Assembly: GCA_015272325.1 (NCBI GenBank)
Contig: JACYLU010000015.1
Span: 434,001 to 498,000, forward strand
Origin: Synechococcales cyanobacterium C42_A2020_086
GTDB taxonomy: Bacteria; Cyanobacteriota; Cyanobacteriia; Elainellales; Elainellaceae
Direction: 5' to 3'
Length of the DNA: 64,000 nt
The position numbers were made by a program, and so were the translations under genes. Below, one piece after another: positions 53,678 through 62,708 of the stretch (positions are counted from its first letter, which is position 1; each line of letters begins with the position of its first letter). Below the pieces are notes generated by a model. It was not told where the DNA came from. It worked only from the letters and a program-made list of their open reading frames with translations, and did no database searches.

Positions 53678-55282
53678 TTAGCGCGAACCGCCCATTACGA
53701 CGTCGGCATCGGCATTGCCAGTCTGCTGCCTGCGGGCTTCCTCGTCCAGATAGCGAGCGACCTGCCCCTCAATCTCGCGGCGGACGATGGCCCGATATTC
53801 CAGAAAGTGCTCAATCTGGGCGCAAACCGAGAGATAGCTGCTAACACCGCCTGGGTTGTAGCGGACCATGTTCCACAGGTTGCGCCAAAACGGCCAGCGG
53901 GTATCGCGTAGCACGCCCTGCCGCCAGCAGATCGTCAGCAGCGCCCGTATCGTTACCCAATTCAGCAGTTTGCGGGAGCCTTTTCCTTTCTTGGGATAGG
54001 TGGCTTCCCCCAGCAGTCGGTAATGCCGATAGGCGCGATCGAGAAAGCGCTTTGGCTCATAAAGCTGGTCAAACGCCTCGACGTACTCTCGGGCAATATC
54101 TTCCAGGGGTCGCGTCGGCACGAAGTTCATCAGCGTTGTTTGGTTGATGTTGGCAGACTTGCTGCGCAATCGCCCCTCTTTGGCGAGCCGATGCCATAGC
54201 GCCGTGTCGGGGAGGGCCTGCAACATGCTAAACAATGCCGTTGGGATGGCTGTCTGCTCCACAAACTGGACGATGCGGTCCCCGGCCCCGGCTTTCTCGC
54301 CATCAAAGCCGATGATGAATCCCGCCATGACCCGTAGCCCTGAGCGAGTAATCCGGTTGACGGCATCGCTGAGCGAATCTCGCGTATTCTGGTGCTTCTG
54401 GGTCAGCGTTAGGCTAGCCTCGTCGGGGGTCTCAATGCCGAGAAACACCGCGCCAAAATTGCACTGCACCATGGCATCCATTAATTCCTGATCCTGCGCT
54501 AGGTCCACTGAGGCTTCGGTGGCAAAGGAAAAGGGATACTGATGCGCCTCTATCCAGGGCTTCAGCTCCTTGAGGAACAGCTTGACGTTGCGCTTGTTGC
54601 CGATGAAATTGTCGTCCACCATGAAAATGCTGCGCCGCCAGCCCAATTCGTAGAGGCGATCGAGTTCCGCTAGGAGCTGCTGCGGGGTTTTAGTGCGCGG
54701 CTTGCGGCCGTAAAGCACGATAATGTCGCAGAATTCGCACTGAAACGGGCACCCCCGCGAAAACTGCACCGACATTTCCGCATAGGCATCCATGTCTAGC
54801 AGGTCGAATCGGGGAATTGGCGTCTTGGTAACGTCCGGCTTTTCACCGTTGGCTCGAAATACACCCGATTCTGCTCCGGTTGAAATCGCCTCGACGAACA
54901 GCGGCAGCGTGATTTCCCCTTCGTCCAGAATCAAATAATCCGCCCCCGCCGCTTGAGCTTCCTCGGGTAGGGCCGTGGCGTAGGGTCCACCCACCGCTAC
55001 CCGCTTGCCACGTTGCTTCGCCGCCTGAATTTGCTCCAGCAAATCGTCTTTCTGCACAATCATCGCCGACAGAATCACCAGATCCGCCCAGTCCCATTCG
55101 GCGTCGGTGACCGAACGAACATTGCGGTCCACCAGCTTGAACTCCCAGTTTTGCGGCAGAATTGCAGCAACTGTCACCAGTCCCAAGGGCGGCAGCATGG
55201 CTTTACGATTCAGCAGTGCCAGCGTTTTCTCGAATGACCAAAAGCTTTTAGGAAATAGCGGATACAGCAGTAAAACACGCAT
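53678..55282 (-). CDS. Cobalamin-binding radical SAM protein (DUF4070 type)
   Basis: 534 residues. An N-terminal B12-binding domain begins MRVLLLYPLFPKSFWSFEK and continues VGGPYATALPEEA. The radical SAM core has the cluster motif CPFQCEFC (CxxxCxxC) and VFLGIETPDEASL. The C-terminal ~150 residues are DUF4070-like. Relatives include the hopanoid C-2 methylase HpnP and other methylases; the first twenty residues resemble HpnP, but hopanoid genes are not nearby and many paralogues share this start, so the substrate is not assigned. The ATG at 55282 is chosen over one at 55327 because it begins at the conserved domain. Confidence 0.85.
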   Translation of the reverse strand: MRVLLLYPLFPKSFWSFEKTLALLNRKAMLPPLGLVTVAAILPQNWEFKLVDRNVRSVTDAEWDWADLVILSAMIVQKDDLLEQIQAAKQRGKRVAVGGPYATALPEEAQAAGADYLILDEGEITLPLFVEAISTGAESGVFRANGEKPDVTKTPIPRFDLLDMDAYAEMSVQFSRGCPFQCEFCDIIVLYGRKPRTKTPQQLLAELDRLYELGWRRSIFMVDDNFIGNKRNVKLFLKELKPWIEAHQYPFSFATEASVDLAQDQELMDAMVQCNFGAVFLGIETPDEASLTLTQKHQNTRDSLSDAVNRITRSGLRVMAGFIIGFDGEKAGAGDRIVQFVEQTAIPTALFSMLQALPDTALWHRLAKEGRLRSKSANINQTTLMNFVPTRPLEDIAREYVEAFDQLYEPKRFLDRAYRHYRLLGEATYPKKGKGSRKLLNWVTIRALLTICWRQGVLRDTRWPFWRNLWNMVRYNPGGVSSYLSVCAQIEHFLEYRAIVRREIEGQVARYLDEEARRQQTGNADADVVMGGSR

Positions 55283-55530
55283 GATTAAACGCGAGGGAAC
55301 ACCATTCCCCCATGAGACGACCAGCAAACAACAGAGCAGAAAGCGAGAACCAGAGCAGAATAGGTGCCTATATTAAGTGCCTATCAAAAAACGCGAAGCT
55401 CGTTGGATGGTACCTTGCCTACCCGATCCCTACTGCTTGACTAGCTTAGTGGAATGTTTGTGCCTTTAGGGAAATCCGGTTTGTCACGCCTAAAAGCGTC
55501 TTGAAGCGAAAAGACTTTTTACACCAGCTT

Positions 55531-56196
55531 TCATCGGCCCAAATCATGCAGGTTATGAATGGCGGCCACACACTGCCGCGTCACGGCGTCTAGCTCCTCG
55601 CGTTGGGTAGACAGAGGCGCGGGAATTGGGGAACCGATTCGGATCGTCACGGGCACGGGGCGCGGCCATTTGCTGCCTTTCGGGATAATTGCCTGCGTCC
55701 CCCAGAGGCTGACCGGCAGCAGCGGTGCTTGAGCTTTAGCGGCAATCAGGGCAGCGCCCAGCTTGGGATCAGAGATCCGGGCATCGGGTGTGCGGGTGCC
55801 CTGCAAGAAAATGCCAACGGCCCAGCCGTCCTCTAGTTGGGTCAGGGCTGCCCGCAGCGCACTGCGATCGGGAGAGCCGCGCTTCACTGGATAGGCTCCA
55901 TAGAGGCGAATCGCCTGACTCAGCACCGGCACCCGAAACAGCTCCTCCTTTGCCATGAACGACACCGGCCGCCGCACACAGTTGGAGAGGATCGGCGGAT
56001 CGAAATCGCTGGCATGATTCGCTACCACCACCAGCGGTCCCCGTTGCGGCACCTGCTCGGCTCCGTAGATGCGTCCCCGAAAATAGCCATGCAGCATCGG
56101 GCTGACGATCGACCACTTGAACAGGTGGTAGAGCATCAGGCTAACGACAGGCTCGCGGCTTCGGGTCCGGGGAGGGGCAGCAGGGGAAGCACTCAT
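55531..56196 (-). CDS. plsC: 1-acyl-sn-glycerol-3-phosphate acyltransferase
   Basis: 221 residues. Converts lysophosphatidate to phosphatidate in membrane lipid synthesis. The acyltransferase motif is VANHASDFDPPIL (NHxxxxD) followed by the FLQGTRTPD motif (EGTR-like) and a late PVSLWGTQAIIP. The start ATG overlaps the fabD stop by four bases (ATGA), showing translational coupling. Last gene of plsX-fabH-fabD-plsC. Confidence 0.93.
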   Translation of the reverse strand: MSASPAAPPRTRSREPVVSLMLYHLFKWSIVSPMLHGYFRGRIYGAEQVPQRGPLVVVANHASDFDPPILSNCVRRPVSFMAKEELFRVPVLSQAIRLYGAYPVKRGSPDRSALRAALTQLEDGWAVGIFLQGTRTPDARISDPKLGAALIAAKAQAPLLPVSLWGTQAIIPKGSKWPRPVPVTIRIGSPIPAPLSTQREELDAVTRQCVAAIHNLHDLGR

Positions 56197-57074
56197 GCCG
56201 GCAACTCAGCGTAGCAACCGATATTCTCCAACTGTAAATCGGGACAGGTGCGCTTGATGATGCCGGTCAATACTTTTCCAGGACCGATTTCGACCACCCG
56301 CTCGATGCCCTCAGCTGGAAGCTGCAGCGAAATCTCCCGCCAGCGCACTGAACCCGTCATCTGGCGATTCAGGCGGTCTTTTAGGCTAGCCGCATCGGTC
56401 GTCGGCGTCGGATCCACATTCGACAACACTGGCACTCGCGCTGTCTGAAACTCTACCTGATCGAGCACCGCCCGAAATTCGGCAGCCGCCTCTGCCATCA
56501 GCGGCGAGTGGAAGGCTCCGCTGACGTTCAGTTTCACGCCCCGCTTAGCTTTTACATTCGCCAGCACCGACTCCACGGCCGCTACGGTGCCCGAGATCAC
56601 CACCTGCCCGGCATTGTTGTCGTTGGCTAGCACCACATCCGGCGTTTGGGCGATCTGCTGTTCGAGCTGGTCGCGGTCGAACCCTAGCAGAGCCGCCATG
56701 ATGCCGTCGGAAGCGCTATCCATCAGCTCGGCCCGCCGCTTTACTAACTGCAAGCCGGATGCAAAATCAAAGACACCTGCCGCATACAGTGCCCCATACT
56801 CGCCCAGGCTATGCCCTGCCACTAAAGCCGGCTGCTGCCCGCGGGCGTGCAGTTCATCGACCAGCAGACTTTCGACCACATAGAGGCAGGGCTGGGTATA
56901 GAGCGTGTTCGACACTTTGTCGTCGGGGCTTTGGCAGATCTCCGGCACCGACCAGCCCAGAATCTCTGCGGACTGCTCTAGCTTGGTCTGCGCTGTCGGC
57001 CGCTCAAACAGATCGGCGCCCATACCGACTGACTGCGAACCCTGTCCCGGAAACACCCATGCGGTCTTGGTCAT
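56193..57074 (-). CDS. fabD: Malonyl-CoA:ACP transacylase
   Basis: 293 residues. Loads malonate on ACP for fatty-acid synthesis. N-terminal FPGQGSQSVGMGADLFERP, nucleophile GHSLGEYGALYAAG and a late SGAFHSPLM histidine motif are present. ATG 57074 is used; the TTG at 57083 is three codons upstream and not needed. It is 213 bp downstream of fabH with a small gap of low coding signal, and upstream of plsC by overlap. Confidence 0.96.
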   Translation of the reverse strand: MTKTAWVFPGQGSQSVGMGADLFERPTAQTKLEQSAEILGWSVPEICQSPDDKVSNTLYTQPCLYVVESLLVDELHARGQQPALVAGHSLGEYGALYAAGVFDFASGLQLVKRRAELMDSASDGIMAALLGFDRDQLEQQIAQTPDVVLANDNNAGQVVISGTVAAVESVLANVKAKRGVKLNVSGAFHSPLMAEAAAEFRAVLDQVEFQTARVPVLSNVDPTPTTDAASLKDRLNRQMTGSVRWREISLQLPAEGIERVVEIGPGKVLTGIIKRTCPDLQLENIGCYAELPA

Positions 57075-57295
57075 AGTGATCAACGAGTCATACTTTGTAA
57101 CCAGACCTACATTTTACGGCTTGCCGGTGCCATTCCTGAGATGGGCTAGAGGATTTCTGCTAAGTTCACGATCAGACCAGGCAGTACCGCCTTTCATGAG
57201 AGGGTCGCCGGTGCGTCCGCCTAGAGGTGGAAGACAGGCTAGTTTGAAAAATCAGCCTTGTTCTGCTTTGTTCTTTGTCTCCAATTATGCTCATC

Positions 57296-58291
57296 CTACC
57301 GCCAACGGAAGATGGCTGCCCCCCAAGTTAGACCTGCGCCAAAGCCTGCGGCCGCAATCACGTCTCCGGGCTGAACGCGGCCCGAGCGCACCACTTCATC
57401 GAGCGCCAGCGGAATCGAAGCAGCAGAGGTGTTGCCGTACTGCGCCATGTTGCTGATCACCTTTTCGTCGGGAATGCCGAGGCGCTGGGCAACCGCGTCT
57501 AGAATCCGCTGATTGGCTTGGTGCAGCAGTAGCCAGTCGATTTGCTCGACGCTGAGATGGGCGCGAAACAGAGCTTTTTCGATTACCTCGGGCACTTTTT
57601 TGACGGCAAAACGGTAGACCTCCTGCCCATTCATGGCAATTGGCTGAAAGCTGCCCTGCCCGATGGCAATGTCATCGACTAGATGATGCGGCTGCGGCTG
57701 AAACGCTAGAGTCAGGCAATTGTTTTGGTTGCCGTCGCTGCGCAGCTCAAAGCCTAGCAGTCCGTCTCTCTCAGAAGTAGACTGCATAACAATCGCTCCG
57801 GCTCCGTCCCCAAACAGCACACAGGTGCGGCGGTCGCTCCAATCAGTCCAGCGCGACAGCACATCGGCTCCGATTAGGACAATCGTGCGATACGTGCCGG
57901 TACGGATGAATTGGGCTGCCGTCACCAGACCAAACACGAACCCGGAGCAGGCGGCTGTTAGATCAAACGCAGCAGCTCGGGTAGCTCCTAGCTCAGCCTG
58001 AATCTGGCTGGCCGTACCAAACAGATCGTCCGGCGTTGAGGTCGCTAGGATAATCAGGTCTACGTCGGTTGCCTGCACAGCAGCCATTTCCAGGGCTTGT
58101 CGGGCGGCATCGCTGGCCAGCTGTCGCAGGGAGCCTTGGGCATCTGCCAAGCGTCGCTGCCGAATTCCAGTGCGGGTGGAGATCCATTCGTCTGACGTGT
58201 CTACAAGGCGGCTCATGCCGTCATTACCCAGTGCCACATTCGGAACGGCAGATCCGCATCCGGTAATGGCTATTCCCGATAGTTGCACCAT
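57296..58291 (-). CDS. fabH: Beta-ketoacyl-ACP synthase III
   Basis: 331 residues. Initiates fatty-acid synthesis by joining acetyl-CoA and malonyl-ACP. Catalytic triad: Cys in DLTAACSGFVFGLVTAA, His in WLLLHQANQRILDAVA, and Asn in QYGNTSAASIPLALDE. The start overlaps the plsX stop by one base (TAATG), so the two are translationally coupled. The length is normal and no signal peptide is present. Confidence 0.97.
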   Translation of the reverse strand: MVQLSGIAITGCGSAVPNVALGNDGMSRLVDTSDEWISTRTGIRQRRLADAQGSLRQLASDAARQALEMAAVQATDVDLIILATSTPDDLFGTASQIQAELGATRAAAFDLTAACSGFVFGLVTAAQFIRTGTYRTIVLIGADVLSRWTDWSDRRTCVLFGDGAGAIVMQSTSERDGLLGFELRSDGNQNNCLTLAFQPQPHHLVDDIAIGQGSFQPIAMNGQEVYRFAVKKVPEVIEKALFRAHLSVEQIDWLLLHQANQRILDAVAQRLGIPDEKVISNMAQYGNTSAASIPLALDEVVRSGRVQPGDVIAAAGFGAGLTWGAAIFRWR

Positions 58292-59325
58292 TATTCTCCG
58301 TCTGTGGCGGTTGCTTCCGTTTGCTGATACTGAAATTGAATGCGCTCCAGGACGCGGTTATCCACGGCTTCCTTGGCTAGCCGTACGGCATTAAAGATTG
58401 AAGGCGCTTGAGAACTGCCATGGCTAATAATGCAGATGCCATCTACGCCTAGCAGCAAGCCGCCGCCATGTTCGGCATGATCGACGCGTTGCTTGATCCG
58501 CCGCAAATTGGGCCGCAGCAACGCCGTGCCCAAGCGACCACGCCAGCCTTGCGGCAGCTCTTCGCGCAGAATTTGCAGCAGCACCCCACCCACCGCTTCG
58601 GCAAACTTCAGCAGCACGTTGCCCGCAAAGCCATCGCAGACCACTACATCAAACTGACCCGACAGCACATCCCGCCCTTCCGCATTGCCCACAAACGATA
58701 CACGAGGATGGGCTTGCAGCAAGGGATAGGTGCGCACCGCCAGCTCATTGCCTTTCGACGATTCTTCACCAATGTTCAGCAGCCCTACTTTAGGGTCTTC
58801 AACCCCCAGCACGTACTGAGAGTAGAGCGTTCCCATCACCGCAAACTGCTCCAAAAACTTTGGGCGGCAATCCACATTAGCGCCCACATCCAGGATCAGC
58901 ACGGATTTCCCCGCCATAATCGTCGGCAGCACGACCCCAATTGCCGGACGATCAATTCCCGGCAGCCGCCCTAGACGCAGCAGCGCTGCCGCCATCGCTG
59001 CACCCGAATGCCCTGCGGAAACTACGGCATCAGCCTGCCCCTGCTTGACCAAGGACATCGCCACATTAATTGAGGCTTTTGGCTTACGCCGCAAGGCACC
59101 CAACGGCTCCTCGTGCATCTCTACTGTGCCTTCCGCCGGGACAATTTCGAGCTGAAGCGAAGGGTTGTGTTGCCGCATGCAGGCATCGATCTGCTGCGGA
59201 TCGCCAACAAGTAGAACCTGTACCCCCAATTCTGCCTGTGCTCTCAGCGCCCCAGCAACTATTTCAGCGGGGGCAAAATCTCCCCCCATCGCGTCGATTG
59301 CAATCCGTGCCTGAGTCGATCCCAT
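58291..59325 (-). CDS. plsX: Phosphate acyltransferase PlsX
   Basis: 344 residues. Makes acyl-phosphate from acyl-ACP for glycerolipid synthesis. The N-terminal IAIDAMGGDFAPAEIVAGAL is diagnostic, followed by SAGHSGAAMAAALLRLGRLP and LLNIGEESSKGNELAVRTYP. First gene of the lipid operon plsX-fabH-fabD-plsC. The ATG at 59325 is clear; 140 bases separate it from rpaB, which is also on the minus strand and lies upstream. Confidence 0.97.
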   Translation of the reverse strand: MGSTQARIAIDAMGGDFAPAEIVAGALRAQAELGVQVLLVGDPQQIDACMRQHNPSLQLEIVPAEGTVEMHEEPLGALRRKPKASINVAMSLVKQGQADAVVSAGHSGAAMAAALLRLGRLPGIDRPAIGVVLPTIMAGKSVLILDVGANVDCRPKFLEQFAVMGTLYSQYVLGVEDPKVGLLNIGEESSKGNELAVRTYPLLQAHPRVSFVGNAEGRDVLSGQFDVVVCDGFAGNVLLKFAEAVGGVLLQILREELPQGWRGRLGTALLRPNLRRIKQRVDHAEHGGGLLLGVDGICIISHGSSQAPSIFNAVRLAKEAVDNRVLERIQFQYQQTEATATDGE

Positions 59326-59465
59326 TGATCAAAGTGATAGAAGCCTCACAAATTCTATCAGATAGCCTCTACCCATTGGCGCAATTTGCTCGCGCAATTC
59401 CTTAGAGCAGCTCGATAGATGACCAGCAAGCGCGGCTGAACAACCCGATTCCCAAGGCAGTCCAG

Positions 59466-60197
59466 CTACTCGACCTCTCCGGGTGGCACAATCCGCTGGA
59501 AGAGATAGCCGGTGCCCCGGGCGGTCAAGATCAGTTCGGGGTTGCTGGGGTCATCTTCCAGCTTGGCCCGCAGCCGCGAGATATGCACATCTACGACGCG
59601 CGTATCCACATGCCGCTCCGGGGTGTAGCCCCAGACTTCCTGCAGGATCTCTGAGCGAGAAAACGGCTCGCCCGAGCGACCCACTAGCAGCTCCAGCAAG
59701 CTAAACTCCATGCCCGTCAGCCGAATCCGCTCGTCGCCTTTGTAGACTTGGCGCTTGTTCGTGTCGATGCGGATGTTGTTGATATGGATGACGCCCGAGC
59801 TGGGAATGCCCGAGGTGCTGACTTTTTCTACGCGCCGCAGCACTGAGCGAATCCGGGCTTCCAGTTCCTTGGGTGAAAAAGGCTTCACCACATAATCGTC
59901 GGCTCCCAGCTCCAGCCCAGTGATTCGGTCGGCCACATCGCCCAGTGCCGTTAGCATGATAATGGGAACGTCGGATTCTTTGCGCAGTTCCTGACAGACA
60001 CCGTAGCCGTCGAGCTTGGGCATCATCACGTCCAGCACGACAAGATCGGGGTTGGCATTGCGAAAGGTTTCCAGGGCTTCTTCGCCATCCGCAGCGGTGA
60101 CGACGTCGTAGCCAATCATCGAGAGGCGGGTTTCTAGGATGCGGCGAATGCTTGCTTCATCATCCACAACCAGGATCTTTTCTTTGTGATTTTCCAA
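59466..60197 (-). CDS. rpaB: Response regulator RpaB (Ycf27) with forced UUG start
   Basis: 243 residues. OmpR-family regulator of high-light, photosystem and other genes in cyanobacteria, partner of the Hik33/NblS kinase. The receiver has phospho-acceptor DVMMPKLDGYG and switch residues VKPFSPKELEARIRSVLRR; the winged helix has LLELLVGRSGEPFSRSEILQ. It starts MENHKEKILVVDDEAS, the known N-terminus. The start codon is TTG: an in-frame TAA lies just upstream and no ATG/GTG precedes the domain. AAGGAG sits eleven bases before it (60214-60209). It is divergent from radA; the shared 190-bp gap should hold both promoters. Confidence 0.97.
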   Translation of the reverse strand: MENHKEKILVVDDEASIRRILETRLSMIGYDVVTAADGEEALETFRNANPDLVVLDVMMPKLDGYGVCQELRKESDVPIIMLTALGDVADRITGLELGADDYVVKPFSPKELEARIRSVLRRVEKVSTSGIPSSGVIHINNIRIDTNKRQVYKGDERIRLTGMEFSLLELLVGRSGEPFSRSEILQEVWGYTPERHVDTRVVDVHISRLRAKLEDDPSNPELILTARGTGYLFQRIVPPGEVE

Positions 60198-60208
60198 CTT
60201 ACTTTACA

Positions 60209-60214
60209 CTCCTT
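60209..60214 (-). promoter_or_regulatory. Ribosome binding site fixing the rpaB UUG start
   Basis: AAGGAG on the minus strand, 11 bases before TTG 60197. Together with the in-frame TAA between them (GTG TAA AGT AAG TTG), it forces initiation at UUG. Confidence 0.8.
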
Positions 60215-60387
60215 AAAGCAAATTTTTTTAGTTAATTTTCGTCACTTTATCATTAAGATATTAGCTCACTTGCTCCACCTTAGAACGCTGGACTTCCTAT
60301 TCTAACTACATTTCAAAGTTTTTTAAGATTCCCTGCAATTTCAAATAATTCTAAAGCAATCTCGAAATTAGAACTCGATTATTTGCA

Positions 60388-61893
60388 ATGCCAAAACCAC
60401 GATCCCTTTATGTTTGCAATCAATGCGGTGCGGAATTTCCACAATATTTTGGGAAGTGTCCGGGCTGCGGCGAATGGAATTCCCTCATCGAGCAAACGAT
60501 CGTTTCTGCCCCTGCCGCTAGCCGTACCGCTCCCCTAGCAGCGGCTCGGTCTACCTCGCATCGCAGCGCTCCTCGGCAGCCCCCGCAGCCAATCGCCGCA
60601 CTAACGCTGAATCAAATTTCTGACCATCCCCAGACGCGCCTTGATTCAGGCTACAGCGAGTTCGATCGGGTCCTAGGGGGTGGAATTGTGCCGGGGTCGC
60701 TGGTGCTGATTGGTGGAGATCCAGGCATCGGCAAGTCTACGCTGCTGCTGCAGGTGGCAAACCAGCTTGCGGAGCGCTACCGAGTGCTGTATGTGTGTGC
60801 CGAAGAGTCAGGGCAGCAGGTGAAGCTGCGCTCCCAACGTCTTGGTGTAGGAGTTACTGATCGGCACAGGCAGACCAACGGGCAAAAAAAAACAGAAACG
60901 CTAGACCAGTCTGATGATCTCTCGGCTGCCGAAACGCTCTATCTGCTGCCCGAGACGGATCTAGAAGCAGTACTGCGCGAGCTAGAAGCGCTGCGACCGC
61001 AGGTCGCCGTGATTGACAGTATTCAGGCGCTGTATTTTGCCTCACTCAATTCCGCTCCTGGCTCAGTTTCCCAAGTGCGAGAGTGCACCTCGGCGCTGAT
61101 GCAGGTGGCCAAGCGGGAGCACATCACCCTGTTCATCGTGGGGCATGTCACCAAGGAAGGCGCGATAGCCGGACCCAAGGTGCTAGAGCATTTAGTAGAT
61201 ACCGTGCTCTATTTTGAAGGTGACCGTTTTGCTAGTCATCGCTTACTGCGCTCGGTGAAGAACCGCTTTGGCGCTACCCACGAACTCGGTATCTTTGAAA
61301 TGGCCGATGCCGGTCTCGAAGAAGTGCGCAACCCGTCGGCACTGTTTCTCGGCAACCGCGATGAGCAATCTCCAGGGACTGCAACCATTGTGGCCTGCGA
61401 AGGCACTCGCCCCCTAGTCGTCGAACTACAGGCATTGGTGAGTCCTACGAGCTATCCTTCACCGCGCCGATCCACCACGGGCATTGAATACAATCGGCTG
61501 CTGCAAATCCTGGCGGTACTAGAAAAGCGGGTTGGCATTCCCCTCTCCAAGTTAGATGCCTACGTTGCTCCCTCGGGGGGATTGAGCGTTGCTGAGCCTG
61601 CGGCCGACCTAGGCGTGGCAGTTGCCGTGGCTGCCAGTTTTCGCGATCGAATTGTCGATCCAGAAACCGTTTTAATCGGGGAAGTGGGGTTAGGGGGTCA
61701 AGTGCGCCCAGTGTCGCAATTAGAACTGCGGCTTAAGGAGGCAGCGAAGCTAGGCTTTAAGCGCGCCATTGTGCCGGCCAGCCAGGTTATTTCAGGAATG
61801 GAGCTAGAGATTATCCCGGTAACGCGCGTCATGGATGCCATTGCTGTTGGTCTTGTAGGGGGTGGACGGGCAGATGCCATCAGCGACGAGTAG
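60388..61893 (+). CDS. radA: DNA repair protein RadA
   Basis: 501 residues. Branch-migration helicase-like protein of recombination. Zinc finger CNQCGAEFPQYFGKCPGCGE (residues 9-28), Walker A GGDPGIGKSTLLLQV, RadA motif KNRFGATHELGIFEM and a Lon-like C-terminal domain with PSGGLSVAEPAADLGVAV. The conserved N-terminal start KPRSLYVCNQCG follows ATG 60388. There is an insertion (RHRQTNGQKKTETLDQ) between the Walker A region and the next strand. No ribosome site is visible. Monocistronic. Confidence 0.96.
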   Translation: MPKPRSLYVCNQCGAEFPQYFGKCPGCGEWNSLIEQTIVSAPAASRTAPLAAARSTSHRSAPRQPPQPIAALTLNQISDHPQTRLDSGYSEFDRVLGGGIVPGSLVLIGGDPGIGKSTLLLQVANQLAERYRVLYVCAEESGQQVKLRSQRLGVGVTDRHRQTNGQKKTETLDQSDDLSAAETLYLLPETDLEAVLRELEALRPQVAVIDSIQALYFASLNSAPGSVSQVRECTSALMQVAKREHITLFIVGHVTKEGAIAGPKVLEHLVDTVLYFEGDRFASHRLLRSVKNRFGATHELGIFEMADAGLEEVRNPSALFLGNRDEQSPGTATIVACEGTRPLVVELQALVSPTSYPSPRRSTTGIEYNRLLQILAVLEKRVGIPLSKLDAYVAPSGGLSVAEPAADLGVAVAVAASFRDRIVDPETVLIGEVGLGGQVRPVSQLELRLKEAAKLGFKRAIVPASQVISGMELEIIPVTRVMDAIAVGLVGGGRADAISDE

Positions 61894-62708
61894 CTGTGGG
61901 CGTCGTTTTACCCCGGCCGCATGAAAAACATTAAGAGACGTGAATTTGCTACTTCAAACGATACGATCTCCCCAAATCTCCTTAGATAAAATAGAACTAT
62001 CAGGACCAATGAGATGAAGTTAGCAAATTGCTGGTTCATGTCATGATCCGGAGGAACGATCCTAATCCAATGATCCAAAACGAGCTAAACGCCGAGCACA
62101 GGCGGTGGCATCTACCTTCTGACGTTGTTGCAATCAGCACAGCGAAGGATTCGTTAAGATAGAGTTGGCAGATATTCGTAGGGCAATAGTGGTGCGAGCT
62201 GGAAGGGAGACCGCTGCTGCTCCCCCAGACTTGCCAGTTACGGTGCATCTACCATCTAGAGCTAGAAGGCAGTAGGAGTGCTATTGCAGGAGACATCTTG
62301 CGTCCGATTAGCAGAGATTGCTAACGAGCTAGGACCAAGAATATGGGAATGCTCCGTTGTAGCACCTCAGCGCTCTGTAAAACCCTAATTTAATGGTTTA
62401 TCCCTGAAACCAGGGAAAATCGTAAATTTAAGTTGAAGACGCTAGAGGGTTCCGGGATAGCGGCAAACGCAACTGGATCCACAGACAGTAGAGCAAGCCT
62501 AAAGGTAAGCAGAACTTAGGCTGCCCCCTACCTACTTCCCCAACAATTCCACAAATTCTTTCTACCGTTTCATTAGAACGGTGAAAGATTCCAAGCTCCC
62601 TCAACCATAAGAGCTTGACCAGCTTAATGCGGTCAATCGCAGCTGCATGCCCCTGCACAGCGATTGGTCACTTACTCTGCTGCTTTCACATCTCCAGGAG
62701 TTTAACAT
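61894..62708. other. Long leader region upstream of the repeat-domain protein
   Basis: 815 bases without a convincing gene. A TCCCTG/CAGGGA hairpin lies at 62401-62416, with no T-run. A 39-codon open frame from 62043 and a 76-codon minus-strand frame (62428-62658) are present but have no family resemblance or ribosome site. Confidence 0.5.
62696..62700 (+). promoter_or_regulatory. Ribosome binding site of the terminal repeat-domain gene
   Basis: AGGAG eight bases before ATG 62709, one of the clearest ribosome sites in the window. It fixes the start of the truncated last gene. Confidence 0.8.

Noticed and set aside
62043-62162. 39-codon frame starting MIRRNDPNPMIQNELN
   Set aside because: Considered as a transposase remnant, but no transposase motif or inverted repeats were found.
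62428-62658. 76-codon minus-strand frame upstream of the last gene
   Set aside because: No ribosome site, no family resemblance and no codon pattern like the neighbours; most likely random.
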